Assembly (NCBI RefSeq): GCF_001578705.1
Contig: NZ_KQ969038.1
Span: 162,092-226,091 of the forward strand
Source of the DNA: Streptococcus oralis
GTDB taxonomy: Bacteria > Bacillota > Bacilli > Lactobacillales > Streptococcaceae
Length of the DNA stretch: 64,000 nucleotides
Direction: 5' to 3'
In this document: piece by piece, positions 38,110-46,828 of the stretch
Position numbering within the stretch: the first letter of the stretch is position 1
Layout: each line of letters begins with the position of its first letter
Made by a program: the position numbers and the translations under genes
Notes under the pieces: model-generated
Told to the model about the DNA's origin: nothing
Seen by the model: only the letters and a program-made list of their open reading frames with translations
Database searches by the model: none

Positions 38110-38574
38110 TTAATTATAAGGAACAGGAGTAATATCATTAGATAAATAAAGTGGATGATGAGGAGTTCCATTTTTATTTCGTTGTAAGCAAAAAAGATTT
38201 GGAACCATACCCATCAGATTCTTGTCTCTATTCAGCAACTTCGTTTGATTTCCCCAACATGCAATTACCAAATCAGATTCAGAAACATACTTTTGAATAT
38301 AACTGTCATTTTCGGGGCCGACTGGATCTTCCACTCTTTTAAGCAAAGATGGGCCAGTACTTCTAAAAGCAAAGAGATTCACCATGATCAATTTACCATT
38401 TCCCCATCTTTTGGAGTAACCTATACATTTTCGAATAGTTTGATCATCCTTCTCCTCATCAGCTATCGAAGGATTTAACCCAATAAATACCACTGTTGGT
38501 TTTGTTTCATCCCAAATTCGTGTGAGAACATATCTATACTTTCTATCAGTTGATAAAATAGCACTCTTCTCCAT
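38110..38574 (-). CDS. DUF1643 family protein
   Basis: 154-residue cytoplasmic protein of the DUF1643 family, recognised by VVFIGLNPSIADEEKDDQTIRKC near residue 30 and the following GNGKLIMVNLFAFRST. Family function is unknown. The central DLVIACWGN is also conserved. The C-terminus ends LYLSNDITPVPYN. It has an intact length and a ribosome site (GGGAGAAAT). It lies in a variable region between a restriction-modification locus and unknown membrane proteins. Confidence 0.82.
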   Translation of the reverse strand: MEKSAILSTDRKYRYVLTRIWDETKPTVVFIGLNPSIADEEKDDQTIRKCIGYSKRWGNGKLIMVNLFAFRSTGPSLLKRVEDPVGPENDSYIQKYVSESDLVIACWGNQTKLLNRDKNLMGMVPNLFCLQRNKNGTPHHPLYLSNDITPVPYN

Positions 38575-38623
38575 ATTTCTCCCATTTATTTCTTAATCTA
38601 TTTTTTCCATTTTCAACTTCTAA

Positions 38624-38767
38624 TTATTTCACTTTAAAAATAAGATTAAAGACAATCGCCAGCACATAAAGCGTAACCGGCACTGTTAATGCTTTAACTT
38701 TAAACTTTTTTTGATAAATACCAATTAAAGTAAAAAATAGAATGACACTTGCTACAACATATAACAT
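38624..38767 (-). CDS. Small two-helix membrane protein, 47 residues
   Basis: Start ATG at 38767 with GGAG 6 nt upstream. The sequence is two hydrophobic helices (VVASVILFFTLIGIY and VPVTLYVLAIVFNLIF) joined by a basic loop (QKKFKVKA) and ends with a basic tail. The pattern, ribosome site and unbroken frame support a real small membrane protein. Between DUF1643 and the unknown gene at 38823; function unknown. Confidence 0.55.
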   Translation of the reverse strand: MLYVVASVILFFTLIGIYQKKFKVKALTVPVTLYVLAIVFNLIFKVK

Positions 38768-38822
38768 ATATTTCTCCTAATCTATACAAACCGAATCGAC
38801 TCAATTGATTTTTTGTTGTTTC

Positions 38823-39188
38823 TTATCCAAAAGTCTTTCCTACATGCCCTCCATAGTAGTGTGAGATACTAACTTGGTGAGCCAGTGTGTTATAGTTACC
38901 AACCCAAAAGATGCTATCTTCGCCTTTTTTAGTGGACTTAACAATAAATTGAACCACATCCGATGATTTAGATTCATAAACTTCAATATCATCTACGTTT
39001 ACATCATATCCATTTTGTTGGAATGACACTGCAAAGGACCTTATTTGAGCCTTATCGGCCATTTTTAAATGCTTCTCCATAGAAAAATCAATCTCTAAGA
39101 TATTCGCTGTTTTACATTCTTTAATAACAATCTTAAAGGCCTCTTTCACTTCTTTTTCTATTTCTGGTTTTACTTTGTGACCAGGCAT
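38823..39188 (-). CDS. Unknown protein, probably C-terminal half of a frameshifted secreted/membrane protein
   Basis: 121 residues from ATG 39188, with no membrane segment. It contains alternating charged and aromatic strands such as RSFAVSFQQNGYDVNVDDIEVYE and ends SHYYGGHVGKTFG. There is no ribosome site before its ATG, and it overlaps by 19 bp the end of the ORF at 39170, which supplies a signal/anchor and linker but no folded domain. The simplest view is one anchored extracellular protein of about 195 residues split by a frameshift close to 39180. Not recognised as a named family. Confidence 0.55.
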   Translation of the reverse strand: MPGHKVKPEIEKEVKEAFKIVIKECKTANILEIDFSMEKHLKMADKAQIRSFAVSFQQNGYDVNVDDIEVYESKSSDVVQFIVKSTKKGEDSIFWVGNYNTLAHQVSISHYYGGHVGKTFG

Positions 39189-39409
39189 TTCAAGGGACGA
39201 AAGGGCGGTGTTATAGTTTTATCATCTGCGGGAGTCTCACCTACTTTTTCTGTACTTTGCACTTCGTTACTCTGAACAGATTGAGTTTGTTGTTTGGTTT
39301 CATTTTTGGTATTCATATATTTAGCATAAAATACTCCTGATACAGAGCCAGTAAGAATTACGCTAATAAAGAGCGCTGCTATTAAAAATAAACTTTTAAA
39401 TTTTGCCAT
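39170..39409 (-). CDS. N-terminal anchor and linker part of the same probable frameshifted protein
   Basis: 79 residues. A hydrophobic helix (FLIAALFISVILTGSVSGVFYA, about 6-27) is followed by a Gln/Ser/Thr/Lys-rich linker and a short end, PPFRPLKCLVTK, likely out-of-frame. It has a GGAGGAAT ribosome site and an ATG at 39409. Read with the ORF at 38823 it gives the layout anchor-linker-globular domain. Gene is in a row of five to six minus-strand genes for small membrane proteins. Confidence 0.55.
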   Translation of the reverse strand: MAKFKSLFLIAALFISVILTGSVSGVFYAKYMNTKNETKQQTQSVQSNEVQSTEKVGETPADDKTITPPFRPLKCLVTK

Positions 39410-39423
39410 GATTATTCCTCCTT

Positions 39424-39858
39424 TTAATTTTTTGGCATATCAATTATGAAAAAAGTCAGCAAAGCAGGGGCAAGGAAACTTAACATTACAGAAAGAATAA
39501 ATTCAACAATTGCCTTACCAAGTTCTTTAGTCGGTCCTGAAATAGAAATTCCTCCTTGCAATGTTAAAAAGAAATAGTCTTTATTAAACCAATATCCAGC
39601 AGATATAACTGCAAACAAAGCAAATCCAATCATCCACTTAAATAATAGTTCTACCTTAGAACTGTATTCCTTGTATTTCTTATCTTTTTTTGCTTTGATA
39701 AGAGCTTGCTTACGTTCCTCTTCCTCTCTATTCTTCTTGGCTTCTTTCCTAAAATACTCTTGTTTTATAAGTTCAACACGTTCTTCAGGAGGCAGTCCCT
39801 CATATTTATCTTTTTTAGGAGGGTTCTTTCTATAATCTTCAAAAATATCATAATCCAT
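39424..39858 (-). CDS. Unknown membrane protein with charged coiled-coil N-terminus
   Basis: 144 residues. Residues 1-65 are highly charged and likely coiled coil (EERVELIKQEYFRKEAKK and following KKDKKYKEY). Two hydrophobic helices follow (about 72-92 and 115-140), the second ending FFIIDMPKN. Starts at ATG 39858 after AAAAGAAAG. 15 bp upstream of the anchor protein gene, probably in one transcript with it. I do not recognise it. Confidence 0.6.
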   Translation of the reverse strand: MDYDIFEDYRKNPPKKDKYEGLPPEERVELIKQEYFRKEAKKNREEEERKQALIKAKKDKKYKEYSSKVELLFKWMIGFALFAVISAGYWFNKDYFFLTLQGGISISGPTKELGKAIVEFILSVMLSFLAPALLTFFIIDMPKN

Positions 39859-39892
39859 AGTTTTTTACTTTCTTTTTATAATCCTTAACTTC

Positions 39893-40393
39893 TCATAATC
39901 TTCCGACTACGATGCTCACTATTGAGAATAACCCACCAATGAATACAATAGGCATGATGATTGCAAGTCCAGCTAGAATAGGTAGGAGACTAATAATGCC
40001 ATTAACAATCCACATTATAATCGAATAAATAGGAATGATAATCCCCGCCCCCAAGATGAGAGTTACAGGGATAAGGAATAGAAAGACACTTCCAAAAATA
40101 CCAATCAATCTAAAAGCACGGCTATACACATTGTTTTCGCCTTCTAATCCAGATAAGAAATACACTGAAGAAAATAAACCTGTTAAACAACCAAAAATCA
40201 AGACAAAGTAGTTGACTTTCATGTCTAATTTCACTTTTAATGGTTCTGTTAAATCATTGACAAAAGAAATGATAGGAGTGCCTATTATTTGCCATAAAAA
40301 AATGTAAAATCCTAACTGTAAACCATTTATGATTGGATGTAACAATAGTGACTTTGTATAATCGATTAAAAATAAATAAATATTATTTGCCAT
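39893..40393 (-). CDS. Unknown four-helix membrane protein
   Basis: 166 residues, four to five strongly hydrophobic helices (about 18-38, 53-75, 88-112, 118-160), with a Gly/Ile-rich last pair ending SIVVGRL. It has a good AAGGAGCT ribosome site. It precedes the charged membrane protein by 34 bp on the same strand. No family recognised; could be an accessory component of a small unknown locus here. Confidence 0.6.
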   Translation of the reverse strand: MANNIYLFLIDYTKSLLLHPIINGLQLGFYIFLWQIIGTPIISFVNDLTEPLKVKLDMKVNYFVLIFGCLTGLFSSVYFLSGLEGENNVYSRAFRLIGIFGSVFLFLIPVTLILGAGIIIPIYSIIMWIVNGIISLLPILAGLAIIMPIVFIGGLFSIVSIVVGRL

Positions 40394-40476
40394 TTAAATT
40401 TAGCTCCTTGTTATTCATATATTTTTATTTTACATAATTTCTGGTTTTCTAGCAAATTATTTTTCCCTCTAGCAAA

Positions 40477-40677
40477 CTATGTAATTGTTTTGGAATAGAT
40501 TTTCCCTTTTTTCTCATTTATGACTAAATCCACTTTGTAACAACCAGGACAAAACAATTGATTTTCATACTTAAATTTTGTCCCAGCTTTATCCTTTTGA
40601 TATTCCTTTTGTAACTCATGAAGTTCTAGTCTCTCATGATTGTAAATACAGTATTGAAATTTATTTTTTGTAGACAT
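40477..40677 (-). CDS. Small CPGC-containing protein, unknown
   Basis: 66 residues: MSTKNKFQYCIYNHERL, a helical, charged middle and a LFCPGCYKVDL knuckle near residue 42. Cys10 and His14 with the CPGC pair could bind one zinc ion, as in the N-terminal zinc-binding parts of CoiA-like and related proteins, but the similarity is weak. ATG at 40677 follows AGAAAGAAT. First gene of the small-protein run. Confidence 0.5.
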   Translation of the reverse strand: MSTKNKFQYCIYNHERLELHELQKEYQKDKAGTKFKYENQLFCPGCYKVDLVINEKKGKIYSKTIT

Positions 40678-41053
40678 AATAATTCTTTCTAGTTATCATC
40701 GATTAAATCTTGTTTTTAAAAATCTAAGATGTGTAGTTATCTAAAACCATTATCTATTTTTCTTAAACAACACAAAAATGCTCTAGACAATATGACTAGA
40801 GCGTTTTCTATATATCCGAATATCTAATTTATTTCACAAAAAATGTAGTCATTCGGTTGATTTTTATTGCAATACATTGAAATTTGAAAATTCAAGAATC
40901 GCCTTAAATCAAGGTTTTTTCGTTTCTACTGAAACGTAATGACCCTCTATTTAACTTCTTTTCAGGATAAATAACTTAGTCATTAATACAATAGCTCCTT
41001 ACTCAAGGATACCAAGAGAGCAAAAAAGTCTAGATGAACTAGACTTTCTTAGC
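40678..41053. other. Intergenic stretch with hairpins
   Basis: No gene seen. It contains a 12-bp hairpin AAAATGCTCTAG / CTAGAGCGTTTT at 40773-40808 that can terminate transcription on either strand, and the glmS terminator at 41022-41048. Confidence 0.6.
41022..41048 (-). terminator. glmS terminator
   Basis: AAAGTCTAG / CTAGACTTT stem with a 5-nt loop and a T6 run on the minus strand. Confidence 0.85.
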
Positions 41054-42862
41054 TTATTCTACTGTTACTGACTTAGCAAGGTTACGTGGTTTGTCCACAT
41101 CAAGGCCACGGTGGAGTGTTGCAAAGTAAGCGACCAATTGCGTTGGTACGACCATTGAGATTGGTGAGAGGTAAGGGTGGACAGTCGTAAGAACGATATC
41201 GTCTGTCTCTTTAGCAACATTTTCTTCTGCGATAGTGAGAACCTTGGCACCACGGGCTGCGACCTCTTGGATATTTCCACGAGTATGGTTAGCAAGGACT
41301 GGATCTGACAAGAGGGCCAAAACAGGTGTTCCTTCTTCAATCAAGGCAATGGTTCCATGCTTGAGTTCTCCCGCCGCAAAACCTTCACATTGGATGTAAG
41401 AAATCTCTTTGAGTTTGAGACTAGCTTCCATGGCTACATAATAGTCTTGACCACGTCCGATATAAAAGGCGTTACGAGTTGTTTCAAGAAGCTCTCGAAC
41501 CTTGGCATCAATGGTTTCTTTCTCAGAAAGAGTTGATTCAATAGACTGAGCCACGATAGACAACTCACGAATCAGATCAAAGGCTTGTGCTTTAGCATTG
41601 CCATTTGCTTCTCCGACTGCTTTTGCAAGAAATGCAAGGGCTGCGATTTGCGCTGTATAAGCTTTAGTTGAAGCCACTGCGATTTCAGGACCCGCGTGAA
41701 GGAGCATGGTATGGTTGGCTTCACGTGAAAGAGTTGATCCTGGCACGTTTGTTACAGTTAAGCTAGGGATTCCCATTTCGTTAGCCTTAACCAAAACCTG
41801 GCGGCTATCCGCTGTTTCACCAGACTGGCTGATAAAGATGAAGAGTGGTTTCTGGCTGAGAAGTGGCATACCGTAGCCCCACTCAGATGAAATTCCAAGT
41901 TCAACAGGTGTATCCGTCAATTCTTCCAGCATTTTCTTAGAAGCAAATCCTGCGTGGTAAGATGTCCCAGCTGCAAGGATGTAAATGCGATCTGCCTCTT
42001 GAATAGCCTTGATGATAGCTGGATCTACCACTACTTGACCAGTCTCATCTGTATAGGCTTGGATGAGTTTACGCATGACCGTTGGTTGCTCGTCAATTTC
42101 CTTGAGCATATAGTAAGGGTAAGTTCCCTTACCGATATCTGACAAATCAAGCTCAGCAGTGTAGCTAGCACGCTCACGACGATTGCCATCATAGTCTTGA
42201 ACTTCTACGCTATCTGCCGTCACAATCACCAACTCTTGGTCATGGATTTCCATGTATTGGTTGGTCTCACGGATCATAGCCATAGCATCCGAGCAGACCA
42301 TGTTGTAACCATCTCCGAGACCAATCAAAAGTGGTGACTTGTTCTTAGCGACATAGATAACATCTGGATTTTCAGAGTCAATCAAGGCAAAGGCATAAGA
42401 ACCACGGATGATGTGAAGAGCTTTTTTGAAGGCTTCAAGAACTGAAAGACCATCTTCTTCTGCAAATTTTCCAATCAAGTGAACGGCGATTTCAGTATCT
42501 GTCTGCCCCTTGAAGTGGTGACCTGCAAGGTATTCTTCCTTGATCTCAAGGTAGTTTTCAATCACCCCATTGTGCACCAAAACAAAACGTCCAGTCTCAG
42601 AGCGGTGTGGGTGAGCATTGTCCTCGGTTGGTTTACCATGAGTCGCCCAACGCGTATGACCGATACCAGTTGTTCCCTCAACACCAGCTGTCTTAGCAGA
42701 CAATTCAGCGATACGGCCAACAGCCTTGACTAGATGATTTTCAGCACCACCTAGGACAAAAATTCCCGCAGAATCATAGCCACGGTATTCAAGCTTTTCA
42801 AGCCCTTGAATCAAAATATCAGTTGCATTTGTGTTTCCAACAACACCGACAATTCCACACAT
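41054..42862 (-). CDS. glmS: Glutamine:fructose-6-phosphate aminotransferase
   Basis: First committed step to UDP-GlcNAc for the cell wall: makes glucosamine-6-phosphate. 602 residues. N-terminal Ntn glutaminase domain must start at MCGIVGVVG so that Cys is exposed after Met removal, which fixes the start at 42862; HTRWATHG and [11 protein letters not shown] follow. Two SIS isomerase domains ([30 protein letters not shown]) and the C-terminus NLAKSVTVE are intact. The only good ribosome site (AAGGAG) is 30 nt upstream, beyond a small hairpin. A consensus TTGACA-17-TATACT promoter precedes it. Confidence 0.97.
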   Translation of the reverse strand: MCGIVGVVGNTNATDILIQGLEKLEYRGYDSAGIFVLGGAENHLVKAVGRIAELSAKTAGVEGTTGIGHTRWATHGKPTEDNAHPHRSETGRFVLVHNGVIENYLEIKEEYLAGHHFKGQTDTEIAVHLIGKFAEEDGLSVLEAFKKALHIIRGSYAFALIDSENPDVIYVAKNKSPLLIGLGDGYNMVCSDAMAMIRETNQYMEIHDQELVIVTADSVEVQDYDGNRRERASYTAELDLSDIGKGTYPYYMLKEIDEQPTVMRKLIQAYTDETGQVVVDPAIIKAIQEADRIYILAAGTSYHAGFASKKMLEELTDTPVELGISSEWGYGMPLLSQKPLFIFISQSGETADSRQVLVKANEMGIPSLTVTNVPGSTLSREANHTMLLHAGPEIAVASTKAYTAQIAALAFLAKAVGEANGNAKAQAFDLIRELSIVAQSIESTLSEKETIDAKVRELLETTRNAFYIGRGQDYYVAMEASLKLKEISYIQCEGFAAGELKHGTIALIEEGTPVLALLSDPVLANHTRGNIQEVAARGAKVLTIAEENVAKETDDIVLTTVHPYLSPISMVVPTQLVAYFATLHRGLDVDKPRNLAKSVTVE

Positions 42863-42898
42863 AGTATATACGACACAGACCAGCTGTGCTTTCTCCTT
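42863..42898 (-). promoter_or_regulatory. Unusual glmS translation start region
   Basis: AAGGAG (42893-42898) is 30 nt from the ATG; a CACAG-CTGGT-CTGTG hairpin (42874-42888) sits between. No closer ribosome site exists. The hairpin may shorten the effective distance. Confidence 0.5.
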
Positions 42899-42942
42899 AA
42901 ATTGGTATAGTCTGATTTTCCTTTTACAGAACCAGCAAAGAC

Positions 42943-42971
42943 AGTATATACTTGTTTTTCTCACTTGTCAA
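42943..42971 (-). promoter_or_regulatory. Consensus promoter of glmS
   Basis: TTGACA (42966-42971), 17 nt, TATACT (42943-42948) on the minus strand; leader of about 75 nt. Confidence 0.85.
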
Positions 42972-43028
42972 GCATAAAAATTGGTATAGCTTTTTAAAAT
43001 GCCATCAGAGCAAGATTTCACTTGAGAA

Positions 43029-43057
43029 CTGACAAGTAGGATTCGATTACTTATAAT
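43029..43057 (+). promoter_or_regulatory. Promoter of the DMT transporter gene
   Basis: CTGACA (43029-43034), 17 nt, TATAAT (43052-43057), with GAGGAGGT just before the ATG at 43078. Confidence 0.7.
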
Positions 43058-43077
43058 AGAGAGAGGAGGTAGTTACC

Positions 43078-43491
43078 ATGTGGTTTTTCTTCGCACTTTT
43101 ATCTGCTGTCTTTGCAGCTTTAACTTCTATTTTAGCCAAGATTGGGATTGAAGGAGTTCCGTCCAATCTAGCAACAGCCATTCGTACGGTCGTCGTCATT
43201 CTTATGGCTTGGGCTATGGTTTTCTTGACCAATAGTCAGACTGAGATTGTCAACATCAGTAGAAAAAGTTGGCTCTTTCTCATCCTGTCTGGTTTGGCAA
43301 CAGGCGCCTCCTGGCTCTGCTACTACAAGGCCTTGCAGATGGGCAATGCGACTGAGGTATCTGCTGTCGATAAGTTTAGTCTCGTCATTACACTCGTTTT
43401 AGCCTTTTTCTTTCTACAAGATGTCCTGACGTTTAAAACAATCATTGGATGTATACTGATTACGATTGGAACCTTGGTGATGATTTTGTAA
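43078..43491 (+). CDS. EamA/DMT family transporter, single EamA unit
   Basis: 137 residues with four to five hydrophobic helices and one EamA domain, about half the size of the usual ten-helix DMT exporters, so it presumably works as a dimer. The C-terminal region AVDKFSLVITLVLAFFFLQDVLTFKTIIG is the conserved EamA repeat end. It follows a clear promoter and a GAGGAGGT site and ends at its own terminator, so it is complete rather than truncated. Substrate unknown. Confidence 0.82.
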   Translation: MWFFFALLSAVFAALTSILAKIGIEGVPSNLATAIRTVVVILMAWAMVFLTNSQTEIVNISRKSWLFLILSGLATGASWLCYYKALQMGNATEVSAVDKFSLVITLVLAFFFLQDVLTFKTIIGCILITIGTLVMIL

Positions 43492-43517
43492 TCCTCTCCC
43501 CCTCCATATATGAGCTC

Positions 43518-43555
43518 CCCCCAAAAAAGCTAGATAGTTTTGGGGGTATTTTCTT
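43518..43555 (+). terminator. Terminator of the DMT transporter gene
   Basis: CCCCCAAAA / TTTTGGGGG stem followed by TATTTTC. Confidence 0.8.
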
Positions 43556-43600
43556 ACGTCTAAATTTATAAGTACAGGAAATCAGCTTCAAGCGTCTAGC

Positions 43601-43632
43601 AAAAAGGAGAGAACCAAATTGGTTCCCTCCAA
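43601..43632 (-). terminator. Terminator of the Gtf3-like gene
   Basis: GGAGGGAACC / GGTTCTCTCC arms with T5 on the minus strand, about 120 bp after the glycosyltransferase stop. Confidence 0.65.
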
Positions 43633-43755
43633 GATGTGGTTTTTCATCATCCCACTACACAGTTGACAAAAAACTAATTATCCCAAGTGGCTAACTTCAA
43701 CTTGAAATTTTGCCTTTCCAAATCTGAATGTGGTAAACCGATGACTGACTTTTGA

Positions 43756-44760
43756 CTAATCTAAGAGCATCATGGAATCAATAAACAATTTCTTTGTGAA
43801 ATAACCATTTTTAATTAAGTAAGCTGTATATTTTGCTCTTGTGACCATTTGATCATACTCTTCTTCCGTACATTCCTGAACCACGCGGCTAGCTTCTTCC
43901 AAGCTGGACACGACAAAGCCCAAACCTTTCTCACGGATATAGTCTACATTAGAAAGATAGTCTGGCACAACCACAGGAATACCCGCGGCCAGATAAGTTG
44001 TCAACTTATAAGAAACATTTTCTTTGTAGTAGTCACGCTCTTCCGCAGGATTTTCGGAATTTCCCCATACTAGGCCAAAACCTCCTCCTTTAGACAACTC
44101 CAACAATAATTCCTGCTGAGTTCGCCAACCTTCAAGATGGACTTTGGAATAATCTACTCCCTCTGCTCTCGTAGCGTAAACGTGCAGGGGTGTACTTTGT
44201 TTCCAGTCAACAATATGTGGAAAACGAGATGGGTCTCCTGAGAAGATTAATTTTTTCTCAAACTTTGGAGTATAGAGTTCCAAACCATGGGGAAGATCCC
44301 AGAGTGTTTGAACAACGTAGTTCTTGACGGTTAATCCTTCTGAAACGAGTTTCTGGTACATTTGTTCGGATGGTACTACCACCACATCACATTTATTATA
44401 CATGTCAATGTGGGCCTTCATAAGATAATAATTGCTCTCAAACATTAGTGGCTGAACATCATGGATAAACATCACCATTTTTACATGAGAAAGCTTTAAC
44501 TTTTCTATCAAGTGATTGTCCCATTCAACACTATTCCATGAAGGAGATTGGAAAAAAACGACATCTCCATAAGATACCCCCGCGACAATTCCATCCATCC
44601 GCGAGTTCAGTTCTTCCCACGGTTCATGGCTTGCATCATAAAAATATATCCCCAGTTCGTTAACTCCAAAGTCTCGAACAATTTTCATGACATTGTTCTG
44701 CGCCATCAAGGCAACACTCGTTGATGCTTGCCCAAATAAATTTGTGAAATGTACTTTCAT
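43756..44760 (-). CDS. Gtf3-like glycosyltransferase
   Basis: 334 residues, matching the Gtf3/nucleotide-sugar synthetase-like group, GT-B glucosyltransferases that extend O-glycans on serine-rich adhesins in oral streptococci. It starts MKVHFTNLFGQASTSVALMAQN, has SPSWNSVEWDNHLI near residue 72, FIHDVQPLMF near 100, and GGGFGLVWG near 226 in the donor domain, followed by YKLTTYLAAGIPVVVP. It is single, with no adhesin or SecA2/Gtf1-2 genes beside it, so the acceptor could be another glycan. A 332-bp gap precedes it. Confidence 0.82.
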   Translation of the reverse strand: MKVHFTNLFGQASTSVALMAQNNVMKIVRDFGVNELGIYFYDASHEPWEELNSRMDGIVAGVSYGDVVFFQSPSWNSVEWDNHLIEKLKLSHVKMVMFIHDVQPLMFESNYYLMKAHIDMYNKCDVVVVPSEQMYQKLVSEGLTVKNYVVQTLWDLPHGLELYTPKFEKKLIFSGDPSRFPHIVDWKQSTPLHVYATRAEGVDYSKVHLEGWRTQQELLLELSKGGGFGLVWGNSENPAEERDYYKENVSYKLTTYLAAGIPVVVPDYLSNVDYIREKGLGFVVSSLEEASRVVQECTEEEYDQMVTRAKYTAYLIKNGYFTKKLFIDSMMLLD

Positions 44761-45092
44761 TGTTTTCTAAATCCTCGTCTCAGTAATTTCTCTAAACATT
44801 GTATCATAATTTACGACTTTTCAAAAGCGTTTACATGCCAATTTTCAAACTCAAGTTAGTTACTTGGGATAATTTTCCAGGAGTCTTATCTTCCAAGAAC
44901 AATAAGGATAGCCTTAATAGACGTTTTTCTCACTCAATCTCACAAATTCGGTATCTTTGTTAGCTATGATAGATTGAATGAGTTGTTCCTGTTGAGTATA
45001 AATTTTTTGCATCTTTAGATTTCTCTGCTCATCTTGTGATGATTACAAACTCACATATAGAATTCTTATGTAATCAAGTCACTAACTTCTTT
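44761..45092. other. Intergenic stretch, possible gene remnant
   Basis: No intact gene. On the minus strand a frame near 44920-45012 reads MQKIYTQQEQLIQSIIANKD then stops after 32 residues without a ribosome site; it may be a decayed fragment. The promoter of the Gtf3-like gene must lie at the left end. Confidence 0.35.
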
Positions 45093-45665
45093 TCAAAGAT
45101 TCGAGAAAGTGAGATTTTTCCATTTTTCTTGCCAATTTTTCTTGGGCAATCGTGTTTGATAGAGTTTCATTCGGTCTTCATTTTCTAAGAAGTGAGGAGT
45201 CGGGTGAACTTGAAACTTTAAAATATCCTCGAGTCCATAGGGCGCGAAGAGCTCTAAAGTTGCATCAGCATGCAAGCGAAGGCCTACTGCCGTACAACGC
45301 TCAGGATATTTACTCATAGCATCACAAGAACTGGTATAAGGAGCTGTGTGGGGACTGTGCAGATGCATATAGACCTGATTTTTCAACTCCCACTGATACT
45401 GAGGGAAATCTTCTCTCAGCTTGTTCTCTAGGGATACTGTTTCCCCATAAGAAACATCTGGATCAAAGAAAATCACATCCACATCCGTTTCACGGTCAAA
45501 AGGGGATTTGTCTGACAAGAGATTCCAGATGAAATTTCTAACCGAACCCGCTGCCAACCACGAGTCTTTCAGACCAAGGTCACGAATGATGGTCAGAATG
45601 GTCATCATATCTGGATTTTTTCTAAAAACCTCTAGAATATCTTGCTCATTTTTCACTGTAATCAT
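45093..45665 (-). CDS. Nucleotidyltransferase family protein (DUF925 / NTP_transf_6)
   Basis: 190 residues. The nucleotidyltransferase core shows [13 protein letters not shown] (residues 36-48) with the family Gly-Ser, and the metal-binding pair in [10 protein letters not shown]. The C-terminal part has [29 protein letters not shown], where [14 protein letters not shown] is a family hallmark. The biochemical substrate is not known. Its ATG lies inside the end of ruvB (20-bp overlap), so the two are cotranslated. Confidence 0.85.
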   Translation of the reverse strand: MITVKNEQDILEVFRKNPDMMTILTIIRDLGLKDSWLAAGSVRNFIWNLLSDKSPFDRETDVDVIFFDPDVSYGETVSLENKLREDFPQYQWELKNQVYMHLHSPHTAPYTSSCDAMSKYPERCTAVGLRLHADATLELFAPYGLEDILKFQVHPTPHFLENEDRMKLYQTRLPKKNWQEKWKNLTFSNL

Positions 45666-46644
45666 AGCCTAAATGCTCATATGCCTTAGCAGTTGCCACC
45701 CGTCCAGAACGAGTTCGCATGATAAAGCCTTTCTGGATCAGGTAGGGTTCGTACATATCTTCGACTGTTTCGCGCTCCTCGGCAATATTAACGGAGAGAG
45801 TTCCGAGACCGACAGGACCTCCACCATACATCTCAATCATGGTACGAAGAATCTTTTGGTCCACATAGTCCAAACCTTCATGGTCAACATCTAGCATGGT
45901 CAAGGCCTTATCCGTAATCACATCATCAATCAAGCCATCACCCATAATCTGTGCAAAGTCGCGCACGCGCTTGAGGAGACGGTTGGCAATACGAGGGGTT
46001 CCACGACTACGTAAAGCCAACTCCGAAGCTGCCTCATGGGTGATTTCCATTTCAAAAATATCTGCCGTCCGCTCAACAATTTCCGTCAAGTCAGCGTGGG
46101 CATAGTATTCCATATGACCTGTAATACCAAAACGTGCTCGTAGCGGATTTGAGAGCATCCCCGCACGTGTCGTTGCACCAATCAAGGTAAAAGGTGGCAA
46201 GTCTAAATGGACGCTGCGACTGCCCTCACCAGCCCCAATCATAATGTCAATGTAGAAGTCCTCCATGGCACTATAGAGCACCTCTTCCACCGACATGGGC
46301 AAGCGATGAATCTCGTCAATAAAGAGGACGTCCCCAGGCTCCAAATCATTCAAAATCGCTACCAGATCACCCGCTTTTTCAATGACAGGACCAGACGTTT
46401 GCTTGAGATTGACTCCCAATTCATTAGCAATGACAAAGGCCATGGTCGTTTTCCCCAAACCTGGAGGCCCAAATAAGAGTACATGATCCAGCGCTTCATC
46501 CCGCATTTTGGCAGCTTCGATAAAGATTTGCAGCTGATCCTTGACCTTATCCTGACCGATATATTCACGTAAATACTCGGGACGGAGGGTACGTTCTACC
46601 AACTCCTCATCCCCCATGATTTCATTATCTAAAATTCTACTCAT
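45646..46644 (-). CDS. ruvB: Holliday junction branch-migration ATPase
   Basis: Hexameric AAA+ motor that drives branch migration with RuvA. 332 residues, the normal length. Walker [10 protein letters not shown] near residue 60, Walker [10 protein letters not shown] near 105, sensor 1 IGATTRAG, and C-terminal winged helix ending [14 protein letters not shown]. Start [22 protein letters not shown] matches the pneumococcal protein. There is no ribosome site; a TATAAT ends 6 nt before the ATG, so the transcript is probably leaderless. The -35 overlaps the end of csRNA copy B. Confidence 0.97.
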   Translation of the reverse strand: MSRILDNEIMGDEELVERTLRPEYLREYIGQDKVKDQLQIFIEAAKMRDEALDHVLLFGPPGLGKTTMAFVIANELGVNLKQTSGPVIEKAGDLVAILNDLEPGDVLFIDEIHRLPMSVEEVLYSAMEDFYIDIMIGAGEGSRSVHLDLPPFTLIGATTRAGMLSNPLRARFGITGHMEYYAHADLTEIVERTADIFEMEITHEAASELALRSRGTPRIANRLLKRVRDFAQIMGDGLIDDVITDKALTMLDVDHEGLDYVDQKILRTMIEMYGGGPVGLGTLSVNIAEERETVEDMYEPYLIQKGFIMRTRSGRVATAKAYEHLGYDYSEK

Positions 46645-46650
46645 GGCTCT

Positions 46651-46679
46651 ATTATATCAAAAATCCAAGCCACAAACAA
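46651..46679 (-). promoter_or_regulatory. ruvB promoter for a probable leaderless mRNA
   Basis: TTGTTT (46674-46679), 17 nt, TATAAT (46651-46656), then only 6 nt to the ATG. The -35 lies in the T run of the csRNA terminator. Confidence 0.65.
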
Positions 46680-46775
46680 AAAAGCCACCTGATTGGGTGG
46701 CCTCTTTAGGGAGATTATTATGAAAAAGAAAGGATTAGGATTTCATTAAATAAAGTTAGGAGGTCTTTATCTAAT
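46678..46775 (-). ncRNA. CiaR-controlled small RNA (csRNA family), copy B
   Basis: About 98 nt. Contains AAAGACCTCCT, a second C/T-rich TCCTTTC, then CATAATAATCTCCCT, and ends with the hairpin GGCCACC-caatca-GGTGGC and T6. The unpaired CCTCCT and CTCCCT stretches match ribosome sites, as expected for translation-blocking RNAs. Nearly identical to copy C. Its position just before ruvB is the classic pneumococcal csRNA place. Confidence 0.9.
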
Positions 46776-46781
46776 GGCTAT

Positions 46782-46814
46782 ATGATACACGAGGAGACTT
46801 AAAATTCCCTTAAT
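46782..46814 (-). promoter_or_regulatory. CiaR-box promoter of csRNA copy B
   Basis: ATTAAG-N5-TTTAAG (46798-46814), 10 nt, TATCAT (46782-46787) on the minus strand. Confidence 0.88.
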
Positions 46815-46828
46815 TTTTAAATCAATCA

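Noticed and set aside
42863-42971. glmS ribozyme
   Set aside because: Leader is about 75 nt, too short for the ribozyme, and lacks a visible match to its core.
46690-46750. Plus-strand micro-ORF (ribosome site, ATG, MKKKGLGFH) repeated at several sites
   Set aside because: It is the antisense of csRNA genes; the apparent ribosome site and ATG reflect the anti-start complementarity of the RNA.
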